Part shown: positions 18,012 through 27,534 of the stretch, piece after piece
Position numbering within the stretch: position 1 is the first letter of the stretch
Layout of the letters: every line of letters starts with the position of its first letter
DNA from: Petrimonas sulfuriphila
GTDB taxonomy: Bacteria; Bacteroidota; Bacteroidia; Bacteroidales; Dysgonomonadaceae
Reading direction: 5' to 3' (one strand)
Length of the DNA: 64,000 nucleotides
Assembly: GCF_051201015.1 (NCBI RefSeq)
Contig: NZ_JBPEHI010000004.1
The notes under the pieces: generated by a model
What the model saw: the letters and a program-made list of their open reading frames with translations, nothing else
What the model was told of the DNA's origin: nothing
Databases searched by the model: none
Program-made: the position numbers and the translations under genes

Positions 18012-20078
18012 CTATTGTTCGATTTCCCCGAATTTGTCCAATATCCGATTATAGGCTTCGGCAGCAGCTCCGTTTCCCCAATCGTATATAGTGAATTCGC
18101 CCATTCCTTCTCCTTCGGAGCTTGTTCGTCCCCCGTGGCCGTAATTCTCCATCGTGAATCCGTAATCTTTTTCCCCGAAAAACGGATAAACTTTCTCCCA
18201 CTGTACTTGTGTCAACGGATTTTCGGGGCAGTACATCATCACAAACGATGCTTTTAGTGCAGCAAAGCCTCTTTCGATATACTCACGGTTATTCAGCAGT
18301 TTTCCGTATTGTAAAATAAGCTCAGCAAATAAACTTTCGCGTGAATCGTTCCACTCGCCGTCCGCATTAAGGACTCCAAATCCACCCAGTACATTTACAA
18401 ACATATATGGCGGTTGCCACGATGCTTGTGTCATCAGCAATTCATCCAGTGTTCGCTGACCAGATCTCAAATATTTTCTGTTGCTTGTCGTGCGATAACA
18501 CTCGTACAGGGCTTCTGCCGTCCAAAACATGGAAAAATTATTTTGCTTGTGCATGTTATTGCGTAGAACTTTTTTCCCGACCAGATCTTGTGAACCATAC
18601 CGGGAACAAGACCAGTAGGTCTCAAAATCTTCCCAGCGTCCCGTAGGGATAACCTCACGGATCACCGCCTCCATAGCTTTAAGCGCAGCTTCCTTATATT
18701 CCTGCTTCCCGGTTAGCTCATGCAGTTTCAGAAGAAAGGTTACCGACAGGGATGTTTCGGGCGAATCGTTCAGGTGCTCCATCGGCTCAAGTTTATCGAG
18801 CGACAACCATGCCGGAAAAAAACCGTTGGGATATTGGGTTTTCAGCAGCGATTTGGCATAATTCTCGGCAAAATCAAGCAACCGGATATCTTTTTCCAAC
18901 TCATCATACCAACGAAGCATCAGTAAACCCGTCCAGCTCATATCCAGAATATGAAACGGCGATTCGCGGGGGTTCCACGTATATGGATTCCGATTAGAGT
19001 TGCCCCAATAATGGGTATCCCAACCTTTGCTGCGGTTGTATTTTCTACCGTCAATTTCCACTTCGTGCATTTCGGTGCCGATAAGTCCGTAAAAAAAACC
19101 GTTGACCTGTGGAAAAGAGAGGGCCAGCTCTTTGGTAAGCCGGGCTTTTTTCATCAATTCCTCATTGCCTGTCCTCCTGGCATACCGGTACAATCCGCTT
19201 GCCGAGCGAAGAGAGCTAAACCACGCCTGGTTCCAGACAGACCTGAATTCTCGCTCGTTTACCTCACCCGGATAATTGGGGCTTTGTGTTACATTAACGA
19301 TAAAGGCAGGCGCACCCACTTTTCGCCCTTCAACTTCAAACTCCTGCCACACGCTTTCCTTCCAGTTTTTAAATGCCCAGTCATACGTGTGTTCTATGTA
19401 AGGCTCCAAATCGCCTCTTATGGGATTACCAGCTCTGTAGGCTTCTCTCCCCCAGTTTGACCAGATAAAATCCAACGGTTTTCTAAAGGGATTTACGATA
19501 GAACCTTCATCCGTATAGTGCAGCAGATAAAATCCGATTTCCACTTTTCCGGCCGGATATTCCGCTCCTTCAGTACGTTCGAAAAGAACATGGTCGGCGA
19601 CGCGGCTATCACTCATTCCCAGCGTCAGCGTGTTGGTTTCGGCACTCAGGTCCAGGTACCACCGTACAGGCGTACCTCTCTGCATAACGCTTAAATCGGG
19701 AATGAGCGCAAGAACTTGATCTTTATCGGCGATAATAAGCGCCGGTGAACGGAAAACATGCTGATCGATCACGTGATTATCGGTAGGAGTCAAATGGGGC
19801 GACCAATGGAAAGAGGGAGTAAAGGCCGGTTTAAGGGTCAGTTGCCAGTCATCTTGCCGCAGCAGTTGGTCCAGGGAAAAGGTGAGTTTCACATGCAACG
19901 TGTTCCGGTCTATTATTCTCACCGACCTTTTTCCCTTTTCATCTCCCATCCGGTCGTATTGCATATGCTCAAGGGCTTTGCTGAAATTATGCGGGACAGA
20001 AATTTGTTCCTGAGCAAATACACTCCAATAAAACAGGGCGATCCACGCAAATCCGATCACAAAAAAACGTTTCTGCAT
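18012..20078 (-). CDS. secreted protein with predicted alpha/alpha-barrel, possible glycoside hydrolase, family not recognised
   Basis: 688 residues with a signal peptide ending WSVFAQ (about residue 22). Residues 25-200 look beta-rich (VPHNFSKAL ... LTLKPAFTPSFHWSPHL). From about residue 270 on the protein is helical, with repeated pairs typical of six-hairpin toroids (SASGLYRYARRTGNEELMKK; LLRWYDELEKDIRLLDFAENY; LKLHELTGKQEYKEAALKAM; ALYECYRTTSNRKYLRSGQR). Such folds occur in many glycoside hydrolases and polysaccharide lyases. Acidic residues in ENYGHGGRTSSEGEGMGEFTIYDWGNG are candidate active-site positions. It starts 5 nt after the stop of the long GH172 gene and should belong to the same operon. 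I cannot name a CAZy family. Confidence 0.6.
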   Translation of the reverse strand: MQKRFFVIGFAWIALFYWSVFAQEQISVPHNFSKALEHMQYDRMGDEKGKRSVRIIDRNTLHVKLTFSLDQLLRQDDWQLTLKPAFTPSFHWSPHLTPTDNHVIDQHVFRSPALIIADKDQVLALIPDLSVMQRGTPVRWYLDLSAETNTLTLGMSDSRVADHVLFERTEGAEYPAGKVEIGFYLLHYTDEGSIVNPFRKPLDFIWSNWGREAYRAGNPIRGDLEPYIEHTYDWAFKNWKESVWQEFEVEGRKVGAPAFIVNVTQSPNYPGEVNEREFRSVWNQAWFSSLRSASGLYRYARRTGNEELMKKARLTKELALSFPQVNGFFYGLIGTEMHEVEIDGRKYNRSKGWDTHYWGNSNRNPYTWNPRESPFHILDMSWTGLLMLRWYDELEKDIRLLDFAENYAKSLLKTQYPNGFFPAWLSLDKLEPMEHLNDSPETSLSVTFLLKLHELTGKQEYKEAALKAMEAVIREVIPTGRWEDFETYWSCSRYGSQDLVGKKVLRNNMHKQNNFSMFWTAEALYECYRTTSNRKYLRSGQRTLDELLMTQASWQPPYMFVNVLGGFGVLNADGEWNDSRESLFAELILQYGKLLNNREYIERGFAALKASFVMMYCPENPLTQVQWEKVYPFFGEKDYGFTMENYGHGGRTSSEGEGMGEFTIYDWGNGAAAEAYNRILDKFGEIEQ

Positions 20079-20083
20079 ACCAA

Positions 20084-22021
20084 CTAATCTATTCTTTCTA
20101 GTGTAATTAAATTCAGTTCAAATAAGTCGGCATTCCCGTTTTTCCGGATATGAAACGTTATCGAATTCGTTTGCTGAGTGAGTTGAATATCACCCACATG
20201 AACTTTTTCCTTGTACTTTTCCTGACCGGCTTTGGTCGATATCCATTCCGAGAGTTGGTTTTGCCTTTGCCAAACCTGAAAATCGGCACCGTTTACCCGT
20301 TCGTGATAAGTAACCAGAACCTTGTAATTTCCTTCGGGAACGTCCGTGAGCATAATCCTTGCGGCACCCTGACCGTAGGCTGTCAGCATAAGGCCTCTGT
20401 CTAAAATCACCCCGATTCCTCTTTCGGGAGTAACTTGCATTAACTGCGGAAAATAGACATGAGCAGAAGGCAGGTAAACCTCGCGTAATTCAGCAGTAGG
20501 TTCCATTTTTTCCTTAAGGGGTTGTGACGCATAAAAAAATGCTACCGATGTGTAATCTACCGGAAAATTATTGCCTGATTCGCCGTGTTCCATTCCGTGA
20601 TAAATCTCTTTCTCGAAAGACAATTTGTCGGAAAGGAAGAAGCGGTAAGCACCGGTTCTGTTCATAGGCAGAGAATAATCCAGCGAACCGTGAACAGGCA
20701 TGCTTATTCCTCTGTCCCAACGGTCGAGTAGAGCATACCAGCCACCGTTATAATAGTCTTCCGACCCCGTGCCATGCATGCGTGCCTTTCCGTCTATACG
20801 CGTGCTGTCATCTCCCTCGAAGAACAGTGTCATCCCCGGACGAAGTCCTTGTGCCAGGTGAACGGTTCCTACATAATGACCCTTACCCGCTGTTTTCAAA
20901 AACGTATAAAATTTACCCATATCGGGTTTTTCCCTCTTCCAAACGCTGTAAAATTTTCCTTCGTCTTTTAGGCTACGCTTCGTGTTGTTGTAATAAACCT
21001 TCACATTCACCTGGACGGGATTTTGCTGCACGCTCTTTCTTTCTCTGTAAATTAGTCTCATGGAAGCTGCACGGTCATAAGGCATGGGTAGATAACAGTA
21101 GTTGGTTGTTCCGTACCTGCCCATCAAGATACTTCGCATGGCCGGTTTTCCATAAGCATAACCAAAGAAATCTGCAACCGGGGCATGGATGGACTCCACC
21201 TTTTCATCGTCCCATTTCGCCGAAAGGATAATATCTTTATAAATACCCTCGAACGATGTTCCTCCATCTATTTCGAATCCAACAATGCGTCCTGCTGTTT
21301 TTTTATCGAAAAATGTGAACTCCTCTCCCGGTTGCAGCGTAAAGCTTTTTTGTTCCGTTTTAATTCCGGCCGACAACCCCGACGTATAATTTTGTACCGT
21401 TGGAAAAATACCGGACCACAACGTGCTTATTTCCGACAAAAGCTCCCGGTCGGATTCCGAGAAGTTCCCTGTCCAACTTTCCACATCCATGCCCGGCAGC
21501 TTTCGAGCTTGTATCTGATGAAACATGATCTTTTCTCCTTCAAACACAACCTTCAGTGATTTTTTGAACGGGATGGGAATGTAGCAGTAATATCCACCAA
21601 TTTCATTTCCGCAAACCGGTTTTACGAACGGATACACTTTTCCCGAAAAGAGATCCGTAAACCGAATCTTCAAACGCGGTGTTTTTTCGCCATCGAAATA
21701 AAACGAAAGCAAGTCGTTGGTAGGGGTAGGAGTCCAGATCCTGTTTACCACACCGGGACCTTCAAATTCTGCAAGGACAAGGTGTCCGTTTTCCTTCCGG
21801 ATATAGGAGTATTTTCCCGAAAAACCGTCGTCGTTTCCCCACGTTCGATCGTAACTCGATTCTTGGTCTATAAGTTGATTGTGACGGTAAGCGGGAAGCA
21901 AATCCACTCGTTTTAGTAACGCCAGTTCTTTCCGGAATGTGTGTGTTTGCGAATATGTGTTTAAACTGCAAATAGATACTAATATGACACTCAGAAGAAT
22001 TTTCAGCGATATCTTTCTCAT
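20084..22021 (-). CDS. long GH172/DUF2961 protein, two jelly-roll halves, secreted
   Basis: 645 residues from the ATG at 22021, which gives a clean signal peptide (MRKISLKILLSVILVSICSL). The longer frame to 22084 would overlap the upstream gene and bury the signal. Two DUF2961-like halves are visible, starting FEGPGVVNRIW and GRIVGFEIDGG. The family hallmark GTGSED carries E421, equivalent to the second catalytic Glu of GH172. The first catalytic Glu (in WxGEGxxxF in the two shorter paralogs) falls in RPGMTLFFEGDD here and is absent; E402 is the nearest Glu. GH172 members are known as D-fructofuranosidases and D-arabinofuranosidases. It lies 13 nt after the 388-residue GH172 gene. Confidence 0.8.
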   Translation of the reverse strand: MRKISLKILLSVILVSICSLNTYSQTHTFRKELALLKRVDLLPAYRHNQLIDQESSYDRTWGNDDGFSGKYSYIRKENGHLVLAEFEGPGVVNRIWTPTPTNDLLSFYFDGEKTPRLKIRFTDLFSGKVYPFVKPVCGNEIGGYYCYIPIPFKKSLKVVFEGEKIMFHQIQARKLPGMDVESWTGNFSESDRELLSEISTLWSGIFPTVQNYTSGLSAGIKTEQKSFTLQPGEEFTFFDKKTAGRIVGFEIDGGTSFEGIYKDIILSAKWDDEKVESIHAPVADFFGYAYGKPAMRSILMGRYGTTNYCYLPMPYDRAASMRLIYRERKSVQQNPVQVNVKVYYNNTKRSLKDEGKFYSVWKREKPDMGKFYTFLKTAGKGHYVGTVHLAQGLRPGMTLFFEGDDSTRIDGKARMHGTGSEDYYNGGWYALLDRWDRGISMPVHGSLDYSLPMNRTGAYRFFLSDKLSFEKEIYHGMEHGESGNNFPVDYTSVAFFYASQPLKEKMEPTAELREVYLPSAHVYFPQLMQVTPERGIGVILDRGLMLTAYGQGAARIMLTDVPEGNYKVLVTYHERVNGADFQVWQRQNQLSEWISTKAGQEKYKEKVHVGDIQLTQQTNSITFHIRKNGNADLFELNLITLERID

Positions 22022-22034
22022 TATTCCTCGGTTT

Positions 22035-23201
22035 TTAATTAACTTCCAATTGCTGCCAATCGGGTAATTGCGGGAATTTGGCATGTGGTTCAGATTGGTA
22101 CCAGAAACACACAGACGAAATATCCGATTGCTGCGGTAAATAACGACCGCCGTGCCGCCATCCCAAATCCTGAATGGTTATGCGCAAGTCTTTTTTGAAA
22201 CGGATGGGATCCATTATGTGCCACCTGTACAGTCCGAAACGTTGTCCCGATCTGTACGTAATATCGGGAGACAATACCTGAACCAAGCCCGCATAAGGTG
22301 TGGTAAATGTAACGTACTTTCCTTGCCTGTCAAAATTGTAGGATCCGCAGAAATAATCTTCAGTACCCGTTCCGATGATGGTCGGGAATTTTTTGTCTCC
22401 ATCCATAAAGAACTTAATTTCTCCTTCGCCCCACCAACCGTTATTGTTTACTTGCCAGGCCATGTACACACCTACGTAATGGCCTTCTCCCTTAATGCCG
22501 TCGACGATTGTATAATCGGATGTTTCGTTCACTTTCGTACGTCGGTACTGCGCATGAAAATAGGCGGCATCTGCCGGAACATCAGTCAATGTGTAGTCAA
22601 TCTGATAATACAGGTTCATGGCTTCGGCATCGTTGATGTTGGTCATGGTTATTCTGCATTTCCTGCGGAAAGGCATCACCCAGTAAGAGTTAAACGCGCT
22701 ACCTGGATTTACCGTAACAGGCATCGAGTTCAGGGGTGCATATTCATTCCATCCCATACCGAAAAAATGGCCGATCGGGCACTCCACCGAGGGTTCAGTC
22801 TCGTCATCCCAGTATATGCGGATGATTGAAAAGCGCCAGTTGCCTGTAGGGGTCATCCAAATATGTTGGATGGCGCCGGGCCCTTCAATTTCAGCCATAG
22901 TGAACGTTTCTCCCGGATTGATACGTACATAAGGATTTACTTTCCATCCTTGTCCCAAATCACGTGCGGCATGAGTAGCATTAGCCGTATTCCGGGGTGC
23001 ATTGGGGTCGGGTATAGCCATACCTCCTTTTCCTTTCTCCCCGGTAAAGTTTTCGGGGCTGATGGAGCGGGTCTCCGCACTGGATAGCCTGTACAGGTTA
23101 CCCATATTCATATCCAGGCCATTGAATTCACGGTTTTGAGCAAAAATACCTGCCGTGAAAACAAATAATAAAAAAGTAATGTAAATTGATTTTAAGTTCA
23201 T
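22035..23201 (-). CDS. GH172 family (DUF2961) exo-acting furanosidase, periplasmic
   Basis: 388 residues with a signal peptide (ending AGIFAQ, residue 22). The DUF2961 double jelly-roll is shown by EIEGPGAIQHIWMTPTG, SPIGHFFG-like CPIGHFFGMG, GYVG-like KGEGHYVGVYMAW and the catalytic pair E259 (WWGEGEIKFF) and E281 (GTGTEDYF), 22 residues apart. GH172 enzymes form homotrimers that cleave alpha-D-fructofuranosides or alpha-D-arabinofuranosides. In this gene context D-arabinofuranose is the likely substrate. A TATATTTG -7 box lies upstream at 23292-23299 (minus), so this gene may open a second transcription unit that runs to araB. Confidence 0.9.
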   Translation of the reverse strand: MNLKSIYITFLLFVFTAGIFAQNREFNGLDMNMGNLYRLSSAETRSISPENFTGEKGKGGMAIPDPNAPRNTANATHAARDLGQGWKVNPYVRINPGETFTMAEIEGPGAIQHIWMTPTGNWRFSIIRIYWDDETEPSVECPIGHFFGMGWNEYAPLNSMPVTVNPGSAFNSYWVMPFRRKCRITMTNINDAEAMNLYYQIDYTLTDVPADAAYFHAQYRRTKVNETSDYTIVDGIKGEGHYVGVYMAWQVNNNGWWGEGEIKFFMDGDKKFPTIIGTGTEDYFCGSYNFDRQGKYVTFTTPYAGLVQVLSPDITYRSGQRFGLYRWHIMDPIRFKKDLRITIQDLGWRHGGRYLPQQSDISSVCFWYQSEPHAKFPQLPDWQQLEVN

Positions 23202-23291
23202 AGTTGCTTATTTTATTTGGTTCTACAATATTTTAATGGAATAAACTCCTGTTTTTGCAATGAATAGCAGATTTGGATTATCATTATCGGG

Positions 23292-23299
23292 CAAATATA
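23292..23299 (-). promoter_or_regulatory. candidate internal promoter (-7 box) for the distal half of the PUL
   Basis: The minus strand reads TATATTTG, a full TAnnTTTG match, in the 155-nt gap between the GH116 gene and the 388-residue GH172 gene. The start codon is 91 nt downstream. No good -33 TTTG is visible and no TTAAACGTTTAA operator is in this gap. The gap holds no gene. Confidence 0.45.
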
Positions 23300-23356
23300 A
23301 AATTTCTTCGTCATTTAACGTGTAATTATCCTGAATTAAATAATTAACGAATTCTA

Positions 23357-26300
23357 TTATAAATCAAGCATGTTACCGCTAATATTGTACTTTTCTACTT
23401 CGATCGTTCCATACACCACATTCAAGATCGGCCTGCCAGCTTTAAATTCAACTGTTCCAAATCCCGATCGGGCACTGATAAAACACTTGAAATCACCAAT
23501 CCGGGAATCGATATATAAGGTTTTATCCACGGCGTCGTAATAAATGCCGGTTAATCCCTGCAGCAATCCGTAACTGGCCATTGCCCGGGCATACCAATGC
23601 CCACACTCGTACTCGTCAAAAGGATTTCTTACGGAACCGTCGTACCTGTCGCGACATACCCTCACAATTTCCAAACCCTTTTCTACCTCTCCTTTCAACA
23701 TCAGATGGCTTGCCACCTGGTATTCAATTCCGGTCCAAACCTCATTACTATAAACAAAAGGTAACGACAATGCTCCTCCTTTCGGCCATGAACAGAGCAA
23801 TAGTCCTCCGTCTTCACCACACGCATAAGTCGGCCGTTGCGGATTATAATGATCCAGCAGTGTTTTTCTCAAATTATATTTATAAACGGCTTCCAGGTGG
23901 CTTTTAACCATATTATTGTCAATAATTTCGGGTAGTCTGCAGACCAAAGCCATCCACATTCCCAAAATCCCATCAGAAAGACAGCCGGTACCGTACTGAT
24001 ATTTCGGACCTTCCTTTTTGAGTAAAGCCATTGCTTCACTTGAATAACTACCACCAAAAGATTGCACATTTACTGGGTTGGGAGCCTCTAACCCTTCCCA
24101 TTGGATTTTCTGGATAAAATATTCACCGTCAAATAAATCATTCTCAATGTATTTTTTACCTTTATCCAGTAACGACTGGTATTCTTTGTAAGGTTCCTTG
24201 AGGGTTTTGCACATTTCAATAAAAGCCGTGAGTGCTCCCAAATAAAAACTGGTGCACATCCCATCGGGCCCCCAAAATTCAATATCATACGTATTGTGAT
24301 GCGGTTCTTCGAGGTATCCTTTCTTTTTCGGATCCCAGGTACGGATACAATAATCTAAGCTCTTCTTCACGTACGGGAACAACGACTTCATCCATTCCGT
24401 ATCGCCGCTAATTCTCCATTCTCTATACACTTTCATGATTCCTCCCAACTGACCATCGGCAGCAGCATGGAAATTATGGTCGGTGGGAGTAATGGGAATA
24501 TTCGTCCTGAAATTCTGGTGCCCCGCTTCATTCTGACTTATTTTGAATTCCGTCTCACGTAATGTCCTTTCTAAAGTGGGGAAAAGATGAGGAATAGCCT
24601 GTGCATAATTCCAGACATGAGTGCAACTTCCGTGACAACATCCCGAATCGTCGTTACACCCTTCCCACGCCCAAAGCCTCCCATCAGATACACGTAAAAC
24701 GGTAGGTGATTTCAATATAGTCAGATTCGCAGCAACTGCTTCCAATACTTCCGCAGGAAGGGTAGAATCATAAAACGATTTACAGAATAGTTCGGAATTC
24801 CTCCTTAAAGTTGTAGAATTTTTGTCCCAATACTTGATTAGACTGTCTAAATTCTCAAAACGGGTTGCATACCATGGACGATAATTGGAATCCTGTGAAC
24901 CTACAATACCCAATTCCCCGGGCCCTTTAATTTCCCATCCGTCCGAGTAATCACTTTCAAAATCAGCCAGCACAATAGCTCCAGGAGAGGGAGAGGAGAG
25001 TATCTCATCGCGACGATCGGTCAGCATGAACTGATCGGCCAAGATATGCCCCCACGCAGATGTATCAATATCCATGATTTTCAACCGAGCATTTTTTCCT
25101 CTATGTTTGCTCAAATCCCAGATTATTTCTGTTAATTGTTCTGTATTTTTACCTGTTGCGGTTTCTACAATTTGGCCATCAATTAACAGATTAACAGCAG
25201 TTTTCTCTTTCTGACTACCACCTCCCACCAAAAATTTGAGGTATTTTCTGTTGATGATAAACTCCGGCGAAAGCAGCGTTCCTACCTGCCCATCACCATT
25301 CGGATCGAAGGAATTCAACAAGGCTTCTCCTGCAAAACCCGATACTTTTTGTTGGTTCTTTACCGCTCTCTTTGTAGTTTTACCTGAAAATGCCGCACCT
25401 GTGACGACCTGCTGCCCGATAGAAAGATCCGACTGAGGAAGATACCAGCAGAAATTGACTTTCACTGTTTTTTCTTCACCCGGTTTCATTTTTATCGGCA
25501 AATACACAGAAGCGCCCGGAGAAACTCCTTCAACAGGAGGATTATCAACAATTTTCGCATTTCTGATATTTTCCCAAAGGATGGTTTGCGCATCAAACCA
25601 CCCACCCCTGAACCAACAATGGTCCGTTACTGCGTTAACGTTATCGAGATATATGGCAAAACCTCCGGTAACGCTGTTACCATCAACACCGGCCCTGATC
25701 ATTCTGAACCCGTTTGTCTGCTCCAATATATGCCCGTTATCGTCGATGAAATTACGCGCATTATAGGAGAAGACAGCCTCAATCGCATCACGGGACCTAT
25801 TCTTAAACGAATATTCCAGCACGCCTACCGGCAGGCTCGAATTATCTTCATCAGTGGGAACAAAAGGGCTCCAGCCGGTAATTTTCACATCCAGTGGAAT
25901 ATCCTTATCTTCCAATTCAATAATCCCAAAAGGGAAACGAGCGAGGAAAGAACCCTTTTCAAACCTAGGCAATCCATAATTCCGGTTACCCAAACCATTT
26001 CCACTACCATGCGGGCCAAACAGTTTCCAGGTAGGAACGATTGATTCCAGCACTTTCGCTCCGTTTTTTACCCCTTTAATGCTGATGGCAGCAAAAGTAT
26101 AGGGAGTATTGTATATTTCCGGACGATGGTTAACCGATAAGTGAGAAATCGCTCCGGTTCCTTCCAGACAAAACATACCGGCACCTATACCTCCAATCGG
26201 GAAAGCTACTTTGCTTAAATATTCATTCCTGTATACGCCGTTATAGTTTCTCTCAGTTCTTTCGAACTGAAAATGCAGTTTGTCGGGATTATTTGATCCC

Positions 26301-26395
26301 AATAAACTTTCTGCCGAGGTAAAAGCGGGGATATTTGTCGCGGCGATCGTGCCTAACCCAATTTTCTTTAGGAATGCCCTGCGATTGTTATTCAT
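23357..26395 (-). CDS. Tat-exported GH116 family glycoside hydrolase with inserted beta-sandwich domain
   Basis: 1012 residues with a twin-arginine signal (NNNRRAFLKKIGLG). The GH116 N-terminal domain (about 35-330) contains AFPIGGIGAGMFCLEGTGAISHLS. The catalytic alpha/alpha barrel contains WAWEGCND with the predicted nucleophile E578, HVWNYAQAIPHLFPTLERTLRE, and HHNTYDIEFWG with the predicted acid/base D704. Between them, at about 350-465, is an extra beta domain (FAGEALLNSF ... WGHILADQF) of the kind also seen attached to GH32 enzymes. GH116 members include beta-glucosidases, beta-xylosidases and glucosylceramidases. The locus suggests a role in removing a side residue or arabinofuranose from D-arabinan fragments. 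Its start overlaps the next upstream gene by 8 nt. Confidence 0.85.
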   Translation of the reverse strand: MNNNRRAFLKKIGLGTIAATNIPAFTSAESLLGSNNPDKLHFQFERTERNYNGVYRNEYLSKVAFPIGGIGAGMFCLEGTGAISHLSVNHRPEIYNTPYTFAAISIKGVKNGAKVLESIVPTWKLFGPHGSGNGLGNRNYGLPRFEKGSFLARFPFGIIELEDKDIPLDVKITGWSPFVPTDEDNSSLPVGVLEYSFKNRSRDAIEAVFSYNARNFIDDNGHILEQTNGFRMIRAGVDGNSVTGGFAIYLDNVNAVTDHCWFRGGWFDAQTILWENIRNAKIVDNPPVEGVSPGASVYLPIKMKPGEEKTVKVNFCWYLPQSDLSIGQQVVTGAAFSGKTTKRAVKNQQKVSGFAGEALLNSFDPNGDGQVGTLLSPEFIINRKYLKFLVGGGSQKEKTAVNLLIDGQIVETATGKNTEQLTEIIWDLSKHRGKNARLKIMDIDTSAWGHILADQFMLTDRRDEILSSPSPGAIVLADFESDYSDGWEIKGPGELGIVGSQDSNYRPWYATRFENLDSLIKYWDKNSTTLRRNSELFCKSFYDSTLPAEVLEAVAANLTILKSPTVLRVSDGRLWAWEGCNDDSGCCHGSCTHVWNYAQAIPHLFPTLERTLRETEFKISQNEAGHQNFRTNIPITPTDHNFHAAADGQLGGIMKVYREWRISGDTEWMKSLFPYVKKSLDYCIRTWDPKKKGYLEEPHHNTYDIEFWGPDGMCTSFYLGALTAFIEMCKTLKEPYKEYQSLLDKGKKYIENDLFDGEYFIQKIQWEGLEAPNPVNVQSFGGSYSSEAMALLKKEGPKYQYGTGCLSDGILGMWMALVCRLPEIIDNNMVKSHLEAVYKYNLRKTLLDHYNPQRPTYACGEDGGLLLCSWPKGGALSLPFVYSNEVWTGIEYQVASHLMLKGEVEKGLEIVRVCRDRYDGSVRNPFDEYECGHWYARAMASYGLLQGLTGIYYDAVDKTLYIDSRIGDFKCFISARSGFGTVEFKAGRPILNVVYGTIEVEKYNISGNMLDL

Positions 26396-27500
26396 TTTTA
26401 TTATTATGGTTTAAATTAAACTCATTAACCATGACATCACCAGGAGGTCGAGTTTTTATCTGTTGAATAAACTGTTGAGGAGGGAGCATGGTGATCCCAA
26501 AAACAAACTGTTCACCGTTTTTAAAAGGTGATTTCAATTCAAAGTTTTCGAATGAAACACCTCCGGGAATGGGATTTTCACTGGCCCAATACGTAAAACG
26601 CCCGTTCACCAATCCAGCCAATTTCTCTTGGGGGTTCTCTTGTATCCAATATTGAGTTGCCGTTTTTCCGGTAAACTTCCAATGTTCACTAGTTCCCGCT
26701 GCAAACTCTGCTTTACTGTAGTCTTTTTCATTAGGAGCCGCAATAAAATAAGCGTCTCCCTTCCAACTCCGTATCATCTCTTGTTGAGAAAAACATTCAT
26801 GTGGCGTAAAATGTATATCCTTGTAGCCGGACCACAAATTGAGTGAAGATTTTTCTCCGTCTTTAAAGAAAAGCGTTCTCAAACGGGCTTTGTTTCCCAT
26901 TGTAGCGGTCGTTATGAAATAATCCAGATTAACGGAGCCACTATATGTATTCGTCGTTATCTCAAATTCGTAAGGGCGGGATTCGAAAAAACGAAGACGA
27001 ACGTACACCTTGGCTCCATTATCAAAAGGTTCGGAAAAAACATACAAGGTAAGTGTCTCTTCTCCGTTAATTTTTTCAACGACTCCCCGTGCCGGGTATA
27101 CCGGGCCAGACGGTAAACCCGCCGTGGAATCATTTGAACTCCAGAACCGTTTCCCTCTTTCTTCCGGATCAAGACTGCTCACTTCAAGCTCCGAGAATCC
27201 ACGGTGGTTGCTTCCTTTGGGAATCGGTTCAAAAGCAATAAAATTCATTACTTCGGGAAATTCATACTCCAGATAGGGTGTATAAATCCGGATCAGCCCC
27301 CTGGGGCCGGGCAAGGGAGCCAATCCCACAACTATACCGTTGGCATGCCCCCATACCGGCATTGCCGGTTTCCCTTCCGCTGGCAGTATCCAGGATCCTA
27401 CCGTGTCGGGGAGCGCTAGTTGTTTCCAGTCGGATAAATTTTGCTGAGCGTACAAAGAAGTCAGTATCTGCAAAAACAGAAAGAATAAGAACTGTTTCAT
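26388..27500 (-). CDS. secreted protein of unknown family, coupled to GH116
   Basis: 370 residues from the ATG at 27500, which gives the signal peptide MKQFLFFLFLQILTSLYAQ. The frame extends 23 residues further upstream without a signal-like start. The body looks beta-rich, with aromatic patches (PVWGHANGIVVGLAPLPGPRGLIRIYTPYLE; YVRLRFFESRPYEFEITTNTYSGSVNLDYFITTATMG; WKGDAYFIAAP). The pattern is like mutarotase-type or beta-supersandwich carbohydrate-active proteins. I do not recognise a named family. Its last 8 nt overlap the start of the GH116 gene and it follows the GH183 gene by 34 nt, so it is an integral member of the PUL. It could be a new hydrolase, or a chaperone or subunit of the GH116 enzyme. 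Confidence 0.65.
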   Translation of the reverse strand: MKQFLFFLFLQILTSLYAQQNLSDWKQLALPDTVGSWILPAEGKPAMPVWGHANGIVVGLAPLPGPRGLIRIYTPYLEYEFPEVMNFIAFEPIPKGSNHRGFSELEVSSLDPEERGKRFWSSNDSTAGLPSGPVYPARGVVEKINGEETLTLYVFSEPFDNGAKVYVRLRFFESRPYEFEITTNTYSGSVNLDYFITTATMGNKARLRTLFFKDGEKSSLNLWSGYKDIHFTPHECFSQQEMIRSWKGDAYFIAAPNEKDYSKAEFAAGTSEHWKFTGKTATQYWIQENPQEKLAGLVNGRFTYWASENPIPGGVSFENFELKSPFKNGEQFVFGITMLPPQQFIQQIKTRPPGDVMVNEFNLNHNNKNE

Positions 27501-27534
27501 ATTTTTATAAGCGATGATATTTACATTATCTTTG

